A DNA stretch of 64,000 bases from Selenomonas ruminantium AC2024. Lineage in GTDB: Bacteria; Bacillota; Negativicutes; Selenomonadales; Selenomonadaceae. The notes under the pieces were generated by a model, which saw nothing but the letters and a program-made list of their open reading frames with translations, was not told the origin of the DNA and searched no databases. The position numbers and the translations under genes are program-made. Positions 34,767 to 41,262 of the stretch are shown one piece after another (position 1 is the first letter of the stretch; each line of letters starts with the position of its first letter). The stretch is taken from contig NZ_JIAC01000001.1 of the NCBI RefSeq assembly GCF_000687995.1, forward strand, positions 310,001 through 374,000. Reading direction: 5' to 3'.

Positions 34767-34845
34767 GAAAAGCCCGTGGCAGTATATTCCTGCGCTAGTA
34801 CGCGCAAGCGCGTAAATCGCTTAGGAATACACCGCCACGGGCTTT
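34767..34845. repeat. hairpin element copy 3 (core-conserved family)
   Basis: GAAAAGCCCGTGGC (34767-34780) pairs with GCCACGGGCTTTTC (34832-34845). The core TTCCTGCGCTAGTAC ... GTAAATCGCTTAGGAA is identical to copies 1 and 2, and the apical stem has changed compensatorily to ACGCGC/GCGCGT. It lies between divergent genes, downstream of no gene, and about 30 bp before the promoter of the toxin at 34961. Confidence 0.9.
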
Positions 34846-34893
34846 TCTATGGGTAACTGTTGTCCATTAAAAGTTTTATTCACTGTAGGAATA

Positions 34894-34902
34894 TGTTATA
34901 AT
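34894..34902 (+). promoter_or_regulatory. extended -10 promoter of Fst-like toxin B
   Basis: TGTTATAAT, with only a weak -35 (TTTTAT). Transcription would begin near 34908, at the start of the conserved 45-nt leader. Confidence 0.6.
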
Positions 34903-34960
34903 GCGTGTGTTGCCACAGCCTTCGTCAAAGGTTAATCCGGCGAGGAAGGAGGTTATACAT

Positions 34961-35050
34961 ATGTCTTTTCACGAATTCTGGCTCTCTGTGCTGGCAAGTA
35001 TAATCGGCAGCGTTGCTGTTGAGCTTACTATGCACTGGCTAGGCATGTAG
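34961..35050 (+). CDS. Fst-like type I toxin B (29 aa)
   Basis: The start ATG lies 8 nt after AAGGAGG. The peptide has an aromatic start (MSFHEFW), the membrane core LSVLASIIGSVAVEL and the end TMHWLGM. It aligns with toxin C (FWLSVLASxIGxxxVEL) and more loosely with toxin A, with Ser in place of the Fst Pro. A 45-nt leader (34908-34952) is identical to that of toxin C. The start region (34951-34973) is repeated at 35161-35182 inside a convergent antisense transcript, the hallmark of par/fst loci. Confidence 0.7.
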   Translation: MSFHEFWLSVLASIIGSVAVELTMHWLGM

Positions 35051-35107
35051 CCAATGCCAATGGTGGTAATTAGCCAATTGTTCCCCCTGCCCGTCAGCAG
35101 AAGAACA

Positions 35108-35186
35108 TAAGAAAAAGCCCCTTATGTTGGTTCGTCAGGCCAACGGGGCTTTTTCTTTTTGGTTATAAAATGTCTCTTCACGTTAT
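35108..35186 (-). ncRNA. putative antisense antitoxin RNA of toxin B
   Basis: A perfect minus-strand promoter, TTGACA-N17-TATAAT (35216-35221 and 35193-35198), starts an RNA near 35186. The RNA contains the complement of the toxin start region (repeat at 35161-35182) and ends at the shared terminator. Length about 75-80 nt. Confidence 0.7.
35111..35155. terminator. bidirectional terminator of module B
   Basis: GAAAAAGCCCC (35111-35121) pairs with GGGGCTTTTTC (35145-35155), with an inner GTTGG/CCAAC stem. U tracts are good in both directions. Toxin mRNA and antisense RNA should both end here. Confidence 0.85.
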
Positions 35187-35290
35187 GGGCTTATTATAAC
35201 ATTCGCCATTTTTCCTGTCAATCTGACGACAAACACAAAAGACTATCATGGATATTGACAAACCATGATAGTCTTTACTAAATTCTTAAT

Positions 35291-35376
35291 TGGTGCGGTC
35301 GATGGGACTTGAACCCATACGTCTTGTGAACACTACCCCCTCAAAGTAGCGCGTCTGCCAATTCCGCCACGACCGC
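35291..35376 (-). tRNA. tRNA-Leu(GAG)
   Basis: Class II tRNA with a long variable arm, anticodon loop TTGAGGG (GAG) and encoded CCA. Last of a four-tRNA minus-strand cluster. Confidence 0.94.
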
Positions 35377-35411
35377 AATATATTCAATTAAAAGGTTTTA
35401 CACATAAAAAA

Positions 35412-35498
35412 TGGTGCGGACGAGAGGACTTGAACCTCCACGATGTCACCACCACTAGTACCTGAAACTAGCGCGTCTGCCGATTCCGCCACGTCCGC
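35412..35498 (-). tRNA. tRNA-Leu(CAG)
   Basis: Class II tRNA with a long variable arm, anticodon stem CTAGT/ACTAG with loop TTCAGGT (CAG), and encoded CCA. Confidence 0.94.
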
Positions 35499-35625
35499 AT
35501 TAAGGTGTCGTCGGTGTAAGCACCGAACCAACACAAACGATTATACGGGATAATTCTGAATGTGTCAATAGTTTTTTGAAAAAAATCAAAAAGGAAGCCG
35601 TTTCCAGCTTCCTCATAATTCAATA

Positions 35626-35702
35626 TGGTGCTCGCCGAGGGATTCGAACCCCCGACCCCCTCCATGTGACGGAGATGCTCTAGCCAACTGAGCTAGGCGA
35701 GC
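35626..35702 (-). tRNA. tRNA-Val(CAC)
   Basis: Acceptor GCTCGCC/GGCGAGC, anticodon stem TCTCC/GGAGG with loop GTCACAT, read as CAC, and encoded CCA. The purine at position 32 is unusual. Confidence 0.88.
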
Positions 35703-35705
35703 TTA

Positions 35706-35782
35706 TGGTGGGGTTAACAGAATTCGAATCTGTGACCTCCTCGATGTCAACGAGACACTCTAACCAACTGAGCTATAACCCC
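35706..35782 (-). tRNA. tRNA-Val(GAC)
   Basis: Acceptor GGGGTTA/TAACCCC, anticodon loop TTGACAT (GAC), and encoded CCA. First tRNA of the cluster. Confidence 0.92.
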
Positions 35783-35802
35783 ATGTCGTAAGGACAAGAC
35801 TC

Positions 35803-35831
35803 ATTATAGCCAATGTTTATTGTTCTGTCAA
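35803..35831 (-). promoter_or_regulatory. promoter of the Val-Val-Leu-Leu tRNA cluster
   Basis: Perfect TTGACA and TATAAT with 17-bp spacing on the minus strand, just upstream of tRNA-Val(GAC). Confidence 0.8.
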
Positions 35832-35838
35832 GGAATTA

Positions 35839-35867
35839 TTGTGATTTCATCATACAGGCGCTATAAT
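35839..35867 (+). promoter_or_regulatory. promoter of Fst-like toxin C
   Basis: TTGTGA and TATAAT with 17-bp spacing. The transcript would begin at the conserved leader (35873-35917). Confidence 0.7.
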
Positions 35868-35924
35868 ATTGTTGTTGCCACAGCCTTCGTCAAAGGTTAA
35901 TCCGGCGAGGAAGGAGGGCTGTTT

Positions 35925-36014
35925 ATGAATTTCTCTCAATTTTGGTTATCGGTACTTGCAAGTTTTATCGGCGGTATTATCGTTGAGCTTGCACTCTACC
36001 TGCTGGGCCGCTGA
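35925..36014 (+). CDS. Fst-like type I toxin C (29 aa)
   Basis: Paralogue of toxin B: aromatic start (MNFSQFW), membrane core LSVLASFIGGIIVELAL and basic end (LLGR). The leader at 35873-35917 is identical to that of toxin B over 45 nt, with AAGGAGG before ATG. The start region (35925-35941) is repeated with one change at 36132-36148 within a convergent antisense transcript. The two paralogues lie about 0.9 kb apart, separated by the tRNA cluster. Its role as a membrane toxin is inferred from layout and peptide type. Confidence 0.7.
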   Translation: MNFSQFWLSVLASFIGGIIVELALYLLGR

Positions 36015-36071
36015 CCAGTGGCAATGTGGTAATCCAGCATAATGCACTCCCTGCAAGCATCAGCAGATGAA

Positions 36072-36155
36072 CAAGAAAATCCCCCGCACAGGCATCACTC
36101 TGGCGGGGGATTTTCTTTGTTTAGTACTGTAATGAACTTCTCTCAATTCATTTGT
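36072..36155 (-). ncRNA. putative antisense antitoxin RNA of toxin C
   Basis: The promoter TTGACA-N17-TAGACT (36185-36190 and 36162-36167, minus strand) would start an RNA near 36155. It contains the complement of the start-region repeat (36132-36148) and ends at the shared hairpin. Confidence 0.65.
36074..36116. terminator. bidirectional terminator of module C
   Basis: The 14-bp arms AGAAAATCCCCCGC (36074-36087) and GCGGGGGATTTTCT (36103-36116). Confidence 0.8.
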
Positions 36156-36218
36156 AATTTTAGTCTAGCATCGACGTCTTTTTTTGTCAATGATATTTTA
36201 CGGCCAGTAAGTGCAATA

Positions 36219-36986
36219 CTAGAACTTTCCTCCCCCGCCGCCGTGGCTGCTGTCGCTGGAGGATGATGAGCTGCCACTGCTCTTGGATTTTTGCCGGCGG
36301 GTTACGGTGGTATAAAGGTATCTATCCTGCCGCTGGAAGATGTCAACGCTATCCTGTTTCAGGTAGGCGCTGGCTTCTACGGCAGGAGTAACATTACTCA
36401 TGCCGCAGATGAGGTAATAGGCAAAGAAAAAGCCGCTTGCAGCTGCCACTGCTGCCGCAATAATCGCTGCCCAAATGTCAAATTCATCACCAGGGTCATA
36501 GGGCACGCCCTCTTTTTCGTAATAACTCAAATAGCGGTCTATACCGTCCACGAAATGATTAAAGCCGTCGCTGTAATCGCCATTGGACAAATCATCCAAA
36601 AAGAGATTTTTGAGGCCGTGTATCCCCGCTTCGTCGGTGATTTTCATCCGCATTTTATTATCGGTGGAGATATACCAGTCGCGGCTGCCCATAGCCAGCA
36701 CGAGGACAATACTGCCGTTTTCCCCATTGGCAAAGTTTTTGTCCAGAATGTTGTTGGCGTATTTGCCAATGCTGATGCCCCCCGGCACCTCCTGCATGGT
36801 GCAGATGCCGATTTTGATTTTATGGGCAGCCTCTACCTGCTGGATTTTTGCCGTAAGCGCTTCACGCTGGCTGTTATTCAAAAGTTTTGCCTGGTCCACC
36901 ACGGGCGCAGCCGCCAAGGCCGCTGTCTGGCAGATAAGCAGGAATGCGAGGCAGGCGCCCTGCAGGATTCTTAAGATTTTTTTCAT
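36219..36986 (-). CDS. TPM-domain membrane protein (YdjH/YgcG-like)
   Basis: The 255-residue protein has a signal peptide (about 1-26), a TPM domain (about 27-165; VVDQAKLLNNSQREALTAKI, NGENGSIVLVLAMGSRDWYIS), a membrane segment (about 175-198) and a Ser-rich tail ending HGGGGGKF, typical of YgcG proteins. The start at 36986 has GAGGAGGGA upstream at proper spacing. With the next two genes it matches B. subtilis ydjI-ydjG-ydjH, in which YdjG and YdjH form an inner-membrane stress complex. Confidence 0.85.
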   Translation of the reverse strand: MKKILRILQGACLAFLLICQTAALAAAPVVDQAKLLNNSQREALTAKIQQVEAAHKIKIGICTMQEVPGGISIGKYANNILDKNFANGENGSIVLVLAMGSRDWYISTDNKMRMKITDEAGIHGLKNLFLDDLSNGDYSDGFNHFVDGIDRYLSYYEKEGVPYDPGDEFDIWAAIIAAAVAAASGFFFAYYLICGMSNVTPAVEASAYLKQDSVDIFQRQDRYLYTTVTRRQKSKSSGSSSSSSDSSHGGGGGKF

Positions 36987-36999
36987 CGCCATTCCCTCC

Positions 37000-38106
37000 T
37001 CAATCTGCCAGCAGCCACTTGGCTGCATAGTACACAATGGGCAGGACTACAGCAAAGACCGCCAGCCCATAGGCCACGGCTTTTTTCATGTCGTAGGGAA
37101 GGCTGCCGACCACCTTGCCGGACTGGCCGTTCATCATAAAGGTATAGGGCTTGTCCTGATAGCGGGTGGTGACAATCCAGACGGGTGCCATACAGTAAGC
37201 CACAACGCCTGCCTGTTTCTTCACATCAGATTCGGTGCAGTGAACACTGTCATACCCTTCCACGGTATCCGACAGAACATCAATGGCACTCTGCTGTACC
37301 CGCTTATCCGCCCGCGGCACGGAAGCCTCAGCATCCACATCGTATTTATCCGCGAGAAAACCTGTCATATAGGCGTTGGAAAAGGGCACCATTTCGCTGT
37401 AGTCAAAGGGTTCAATGCTCTCCATATAGGTGTCGTCCATCTTTTCACTGCCGTCCACCGGAATGCGGGAAAAAGCCATACTGCCGGAGCGCAAACACTC
37501 ATAATGGCTGGTCTCCGTGACCTCCTCGTCACTTGTTTCGTAGATATGAATTTTCTCCGCCCGAAAATGAGCATAAGCATCCACCTCGGAATCAAAGAGC
37601 CAGAACGGCACATAAAGCGCCTGAATGGCCTCAATACGATTCTGAGACTTAAAGAGACTGGGCAACAGCCACTTGTTTTCATAGAATGCCTTTAGCGCCG
37701 CCTTGGCATCGTCCTTGGTCTTTTTGAACGGAATGATGTAGTCGGGCTTGAGCATGCCCTCAAAACGGCTGGGCAGCATCACCGCATGACCACAGTAACA
37801 GCATTCTGTGGCCATGGTATTGCCATCGGCCACGATTTCCGCACCGCAGGACTCGCAGGTGTAGGACTTAAACGCCTCTGCTTCTTCGGCTGTCCACTCG
37901 CCCCCCGCTACTGCCGTATCCCATTTTTCATCTTCTCGTTCGGCTGCTTCTGCCGCCATGGCCTCTTTGGCCTGAAACAGTGCTTCAATAGATTCCGCAT
38001 CAAGCTCCGTACCGCAGTATTCACAGGTTATCTTCTGCGTGCCAGGCTTAAAATCCAGTGGCGCACTGCAGTTAGGGCATTTATAAGCTACGGAAGAACT
38101 TGCCAT
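37000..38106 (-). CDS. Zinc-ribbon membrane protein (YdjG-like)
   Basis: The 368-residue protein has two N-terminal Cys4 zinc ribbons (YKCPNCSAPLDF...CEYCG at about 9-33; YTCESCGAEI...CCYCGHA at about 82-106), a large soluble middle domain and one membrane segment near the C-terminus (AVAYGLAVFAVVLPIVYYAA). This is the YdjG architecture. It lies 13 bp before the TPM gene and 31 bp after the SPFH gene. Role in membrane stress is known for the Bacillus relatives only. Confidence 0.82.
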   Translation of the reverse strand: MASSSVAYKCPNCSAPLDFKPGTQKITCEYCGTELDAESIEALFQAKEAMAAEAAEREDEKWDTAVAGGEWTAEEAEAFKSYTCESCGAEIVADGNTMATECCYCGHAVMLPSRFEGMLKPDYIIPFKKTKDDAKAALKAFYENKWLLPSLFKSQNRIEAIQALYVPFWLFDSEVDAYAHFRAEKIHIYETSDEEVTETSHYECLRSGSMAFSRIPVDGSEKMDDTYMESIEPFDYSEMVPFSNAYMTGFLADKYDVDAEASVPRADKRVQQSAIDVLSDTVEGYDSVHCTESDVKKQAGVVAYCMAPVWIVTTRYQDKPYTFMMNGQSGKVVGSLPYDMKKAVAYGLAVFAVVLPIVYYAAKWLLAD

Positions 38107-38137
38107 ACCGCCACCTCCTTATCCAATGTCAATTTCA

Positions 38138-39433
38138 TCACGGACGCGGGCTCCCGCATTCAGCGCAGAACTTGCCGCTGTTTTTGGCCCCGCAGGCACA
38201 AACCCAATCACCAGCAGGACGGGGTTTGCCACATTCCGAGCAGAATTTGCCCGTATTCTTGGCACCACATGCACAGGTCCAGCCGTCCTCCGGTTTGGCA
38301 GCACCGCATTCGGAACAGAACTTGCCCGTGTTGCCGCTATGGCCACAGGCACAAGTCCAGTCGCCCGCAGGTGCCGCCTGACGGGCAGCGGTCTGCTGTA
38401 CCTGGGCAGCTCTTTGCGCCTGCCCCTGTGCCATCATATCACCGACATTGATGCCATTTGCATTGCCAGCCATGTTCATGCCCATAAAACCGATAGCTGC
38501 GCCGCCTTCGTTGTTCGCCGCATCACGCAGAGCGTCCGCCTGCGCAGCACCATAGAATCCTGCCATCAAGGACGGGTCACGGCCCAGGACAGCAGCTTCC
38601 TGCATCTTCTGCAGTTTTTCGAGCACTGCCTGACTCTCATCCGTGAGGCTGACACTGGCCACGGCAACAGATACGACTTCGATACCGCGCAGATTGCCCC
38701 ATTTCTGGCTGAGGCTTTCGTTCAGGGCATCGGCAATATCCTGCGAATGTGCCTCCAATTCGTCATAGCCCACCCGCATAGCCGAAACTTTGGCCATAGC
38801 CGGTTTGAGTGCCATCATGAGCTCGGATTTGAGCTGACTGTCGATTTCCTCACGGCTGAACGTATCACTGACATTGCTGGCAATATTGGTGTAGAACAGA
38901 ACCGGATTGGTAATGCGATAGCTGTACTCACCGAAGCAGCGAATCTGGATGGTCTGCTCATAGTTCAGCGTATCGTCCCGCACCTTGAAGGCAATCGGCG
39001 ACGGCGTGCCGAACTTGTTGCCGTAGATTTCCTTGGTATTGATGTAGTACACCCGCTGGTCACGGCCTGTATCCCCACCAAAGGAGAAACGGCGGCCGAT
39101 TTCTGCAAAGACCTTCGGAATTGTATCGGAAAGGTCGCCTGTGAAAAGCGACGGCTCCGTTTCCCGGTCATAGGTGTATTCCCCCGGTTCGGCGCAAATG
39201 TCCACCACCTCACCATTTTCCACAATGATGAGACACTGGCCATTGTTGACCGCTACTCTTGAACCCTGAGAGATAATGTTGTCGTCCCCCTTGTTGGAAG
39301 AACCGCTGCCGGTCTTGCGGTGCCCCTTGGCCATAAGTACGTCTGGCGGCAGACTGTCACAGTAGATATATTCTTTCCACTGGTCGCCCAGCACACCGCC
39401 CACGGCACCAATTCCTGCTTGCAAAAGTCCCAT
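38138..39433 (-). CDS. SPFH-domain protein with three C-terminal zinc ribbons (YdjI-like)
   Basis: The 431-residue protein has an SPFH/virion-core-like domain (about 30-310) and a Gly/Ala/Gln-rich linker. Three near-identical short zinc ribbons follow (about 358-431), each of the form CACG...GKFCxECG. B. subtilis YdjI is needed to recruit PspA to YdjGH at damaged membranes. No pspA homologue is in the window. ATG has AGGAGG 8 nt upstream. First gene of the operon. Confidence 0.87.
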   Translation of the reverse strand: MGLLQAGIGAVGGVLGDQWKEYIYCDSLPPDVLMAKGHRKTGSGSSNKGDDNIISQGSRVAVNNGQCLIIVENGEVVDICAEPGEYTYDRETEPSLFTGDLSDTIPKVFAEIGRRFSFGGDTGRDQRVYYINTKEIYGNKFGTPSPIAFKVRDDTLNYEQTIQIRCFGEYSYRITNPVLFYTNIASNVSDTFSREEIDSQLKSELMMALKPAMAKVSAMRVGYDELEAHSQDIADALNESLSQKWGNLRGIEVVSVAVASVSLTDESQAVLEKLQKMQEAAVLGRDPSLMAGFYGAAQADALRDAANNEGGAAIGFMGMNMAGNANGINVGDMMAQGQAQRAAQVQQTAARQAAPAGDWTCACGHSGNTGKFCSECGAAKPEDGWTCACGAKNTGKFCSECGKPRPAGDWVCACGAKNSGKFCAECGSPRP

Positions 39434-39511
39434 AATTTTACCTCCTATGTAAATCCACTAAAGACAATTTTATCTGTATTAAGATTCGCCATGCCGCAGA
39501 CAAATTCCCCC

Positions 39512-39540
39512 TTGCAATACAATAACAAAAATGATATACT
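39512..39540 (+). promoter_or_regulatory. tRNA-Gly promoter
   Basis: TTGCAA and TATACT with 17-bp spacing, 12 bp before the tRNA. Confidence 0.7.
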
Positions 39541-39552
39541 GAAAAAGTCGTT

Positions 39553-39626
39553 GCGGGCATAGTTCATCGGTAGAATGAAAGCTTCCCAAGCTTTAGAGGT
39601 GGGTTCGACTCCCATTGCCCGCTCCA
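39553..39626 (+). tRNA. tRNA-Gly(CCC)
   Basis: Acceptor GCGGGCA/TGCCCGC, anticodon stem AAAGC/GCTTT with loop TTCCCAA (CCC), and encoded CCA. Confidence 0.94.
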
Positions 39627-39636
39627 TTGATTATTC

Positions 39637-39665
39637 AGTCACTACTTTGGGTAGTGGCTTTTTTC
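39637..39665 (+). terminator. tRNA-Gly terminator
   Basis: AGTCACTAC pairs with GTAGTGGCT, followed by TTTTTT. Confidence 0.8.
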
Positions 39666-39678
39666 GTATGCAAAAATA

Positions 39679-39710
39679 AGAACGTACCTACATTCGCAGA
39701 GGTACGTTCT
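39679..39710 (-). terminator. terminator of the wecA-wecB-atpZ operon
   Basis: AGAACGTACCT pairs with AGGTACGTTCT, followed by TTATTTTTG on the minus strand. Confidence 0.85.
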
Positions 39711-39711
39711 G

Positions 39712-39942
39712 TCAAATAAGCTCGTTATTCTTAAGCTGTCTGTACAGTGTATAAAAGGCTGCGGGAAAGCCCAGGATAATGCCACCGATTATCCCTGCTT
39801 TCCCCAACTGGAGAAAATCTCCGATAAGACTGCCAATGTAACCGCATATGCCTACGAATACCACTAGGTAGATGCCAACTCCGCCCAGTATCGAAAAGGC
39901 TTTGACGGCCTGTTTGAGGCCGCTTGGTTCCTGTCCGGCCAT
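39712..39942 (-). CDS. atpZ: AtpZ/AtpI-family membrane protein
   Basis: The 76-residue protein has two membrane segments (about 15-38 and 45-65) with GVGIYLVVFVGICGYIGSLI and a second helix containing GIIGGIILGFPAAFYTLYR, the AtpZ/AtpI pattern. Members are usually encoded at the head of the F1Fo ATP synthase operon and help assembly of the c-ring or magnesium uptake. Here it ends the wec operon directly, one base after wecB, and the next genes to the left are tRNA-Gly and the ydj-like set, not atp genes. Confidence 0.8.
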   Translation of the reverse strand: MAGQEPSGLKQAVKAFSILGGVGIYLVVFVGICGYIGSLIGDFLQLGKAGIIGGIILGFPAAFYTLYRQLKNNELI

Positions 39943-39943
39943 C

Positions 39944-41107
39944 TTATTTGCCTACGAAAATATCGGGGCGGTTATCAGCCAGGCCATAATAGTAGAGAAT
40001 GGCCTGAATGATGCGCGGGGAGGCCTTGCCGTCACCGTAGGGGTTTACGGATTCTGCCATGCGGCTATAGGCGGCTTCATCCGTCAGCAAGGTCTTGGCT
40101 TCGTTATAAACCACATCCCGGTCGGTGCCGATGAGTTTTACCGTGCCCGCAGCAACTGCTTCGGGACGTTCCGTGGTATCGCGGAGCACGAGAACCGGCT
40201 TGCCGAGGGCAGGAGCTTCTTCCTGCACGCCGCCGGAATCGGTGAGAATCAAATGCGCACGGCTCATCAAATTGGCAAACGGTTCATAGTCCAGCGGGTC
40301 AATGAGGTGAACCTTCTCCAAGCCGCCCAATTCTTCCTGCACGACTTCACGGACTTTCGGGTTCTTATGCACCGGGAAGACCACTTCCACATCGGCAAAT
40401 TCTTCCGTCAGCTGGCGCAGAGCCTTGTAGACATGGCGCATGGGCTCACCCAGATTTTCCCGGCGATGGGTGGTCACGAGGATGATGCGCTTGTTCTCAA
40501 AGTCGATATTCTGCAGCAGTTCATCTTCGAACTGGAAATCATCCTTTACCGTATGATGCAGGGCATCGATAACGGTGTTGCCCGTGATGAAGATGCTTTC
40601 GGGCTTCACATTTTCCGCCAGCAGATTGCTCTCGGAGGTTTCCGTGGGGGCAAAGTTCAAGTCAGCAATGCAGCCCGTGAGCTTGCGGTTCATTTCTTCC
40701 GGGAAGGGGCTGTACTTGTCATGGGTTCTGAGACCTGCTTCCACATGGCCTACCGTCGTCTGATGGTAATAAGCGGCCAAAGCACCGGCAAAGGTGGTCG
40801 TGGTATCACCGTGTACCAGCACGATATCCGGCTTTTCTTCTGCCAGTACCTTATCCAGGCCCATCATGGCCTTGGAGGTGATGTCAAAGAGGGTCTGGCC
40901 CTGTGCCATGATATCAAGGTCATGGTCCGGCGTGATGTTAAAGAGTCCCAGAACCTGGTCCAGCATTTCGCGGTGCTGAGCCGTTACCGCCACCACCGGG
41001 GTGATTTTGTCCGGGTGCTTCTGCAGTTCCAGCACGATAGGTGCCATCTTTATCGCCTCAGGCCGGGTGCCAAACACCGTCATAACCTTGATTTTCTTTT
41101 GTTCCAT
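39944..41107 (-). CDS. wecB: UDP-N-acetylglucosamine 2-epimerase (non-hydrolysing)
   Basis: The 387-residue enzyme has FGTRPEAIKMAPIVLEL at the start, VHGDTTTTFAGALAAYY, GHVEAGLRTHDKYSPFPEE and LTDSGGVQEEAPALGKP. It converts UDP-GlcNAc to UDP-ManNAc for surface polysaccharide synthesis. With WecA upstream it suggests polymer assembly on undecaprenyl phosphate. The WecA-WecB gap holds a repeat element. Confidence 0.95.
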   Translation of the reverse strand: MEQKKIKVMTVFGTRPEAIKMAPIVLELQKHPDKITPVVAVTAQHREMLDQVLGLFNITPDHDLDIMAQGQTLFDITSKAMMGLDKVLAEEKPDIVLVHGDTTTTFAGALAAYYHQTTVGHVEAGLRTHDKYSPFPEEMNRKLTGCIADLNFAPTETSESNLLAENVKPESIFITGNTVIDALHHTVKDDFQFEDELLQNIDFENKRIILVTTHRRENLGEPMRHVYKALRQLTEEFADVEVVFPVHKNPKVREVVQEELGGLEKVHLIDPLDYEPFANLMSRAHLILTDSGGVQEEAPALGKPVLVLRDTTERPEAVAAGTVKLIGTDRDVVYNEAKTLLTDEAAYSRMAESVNPYGDGKASPRIIQAILYYYGLADNRPDIFVGK

Positions 41108-41129
41108 TAATAGTCCCCTCTCTATATAA

Positions 41130-41242
41130 GCCTTCCCCTATGGGGAAGGTGGCAGCCGCAGGCTGACGGATGAGGTTTCAGGCAATCTCTGACATGAACC
41201 TCATCCACCGCAAGGCGGTCCCCCTTCCCCAGAGGGGAAGGC
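41130..41242. repeat. 113-bp palindromic repeat element between wecA and wecB
   Basis: Ends are GCCTTCCCC-tat-GGGGAAGG and CCTTCCCC-aga-GGGGAAGGC. Inside are GCAGGCTGACGGATGAGG and AACCTCATCCACCGC, which pair. This type of repeat occurs in many gut Firmicutes genomes. It is inside an apparent operon. Confidence 0.85.
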
Positions 41243-41262
41243 AATCATTGCGAATATTTCTT

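Noticed and set aside
31988-34845. CRISPR-like repeats
   Set aside because: The repeated units are hairpins of about 80 bp at irregular distances with genes between them, and there are no regular spacers or cas genes.
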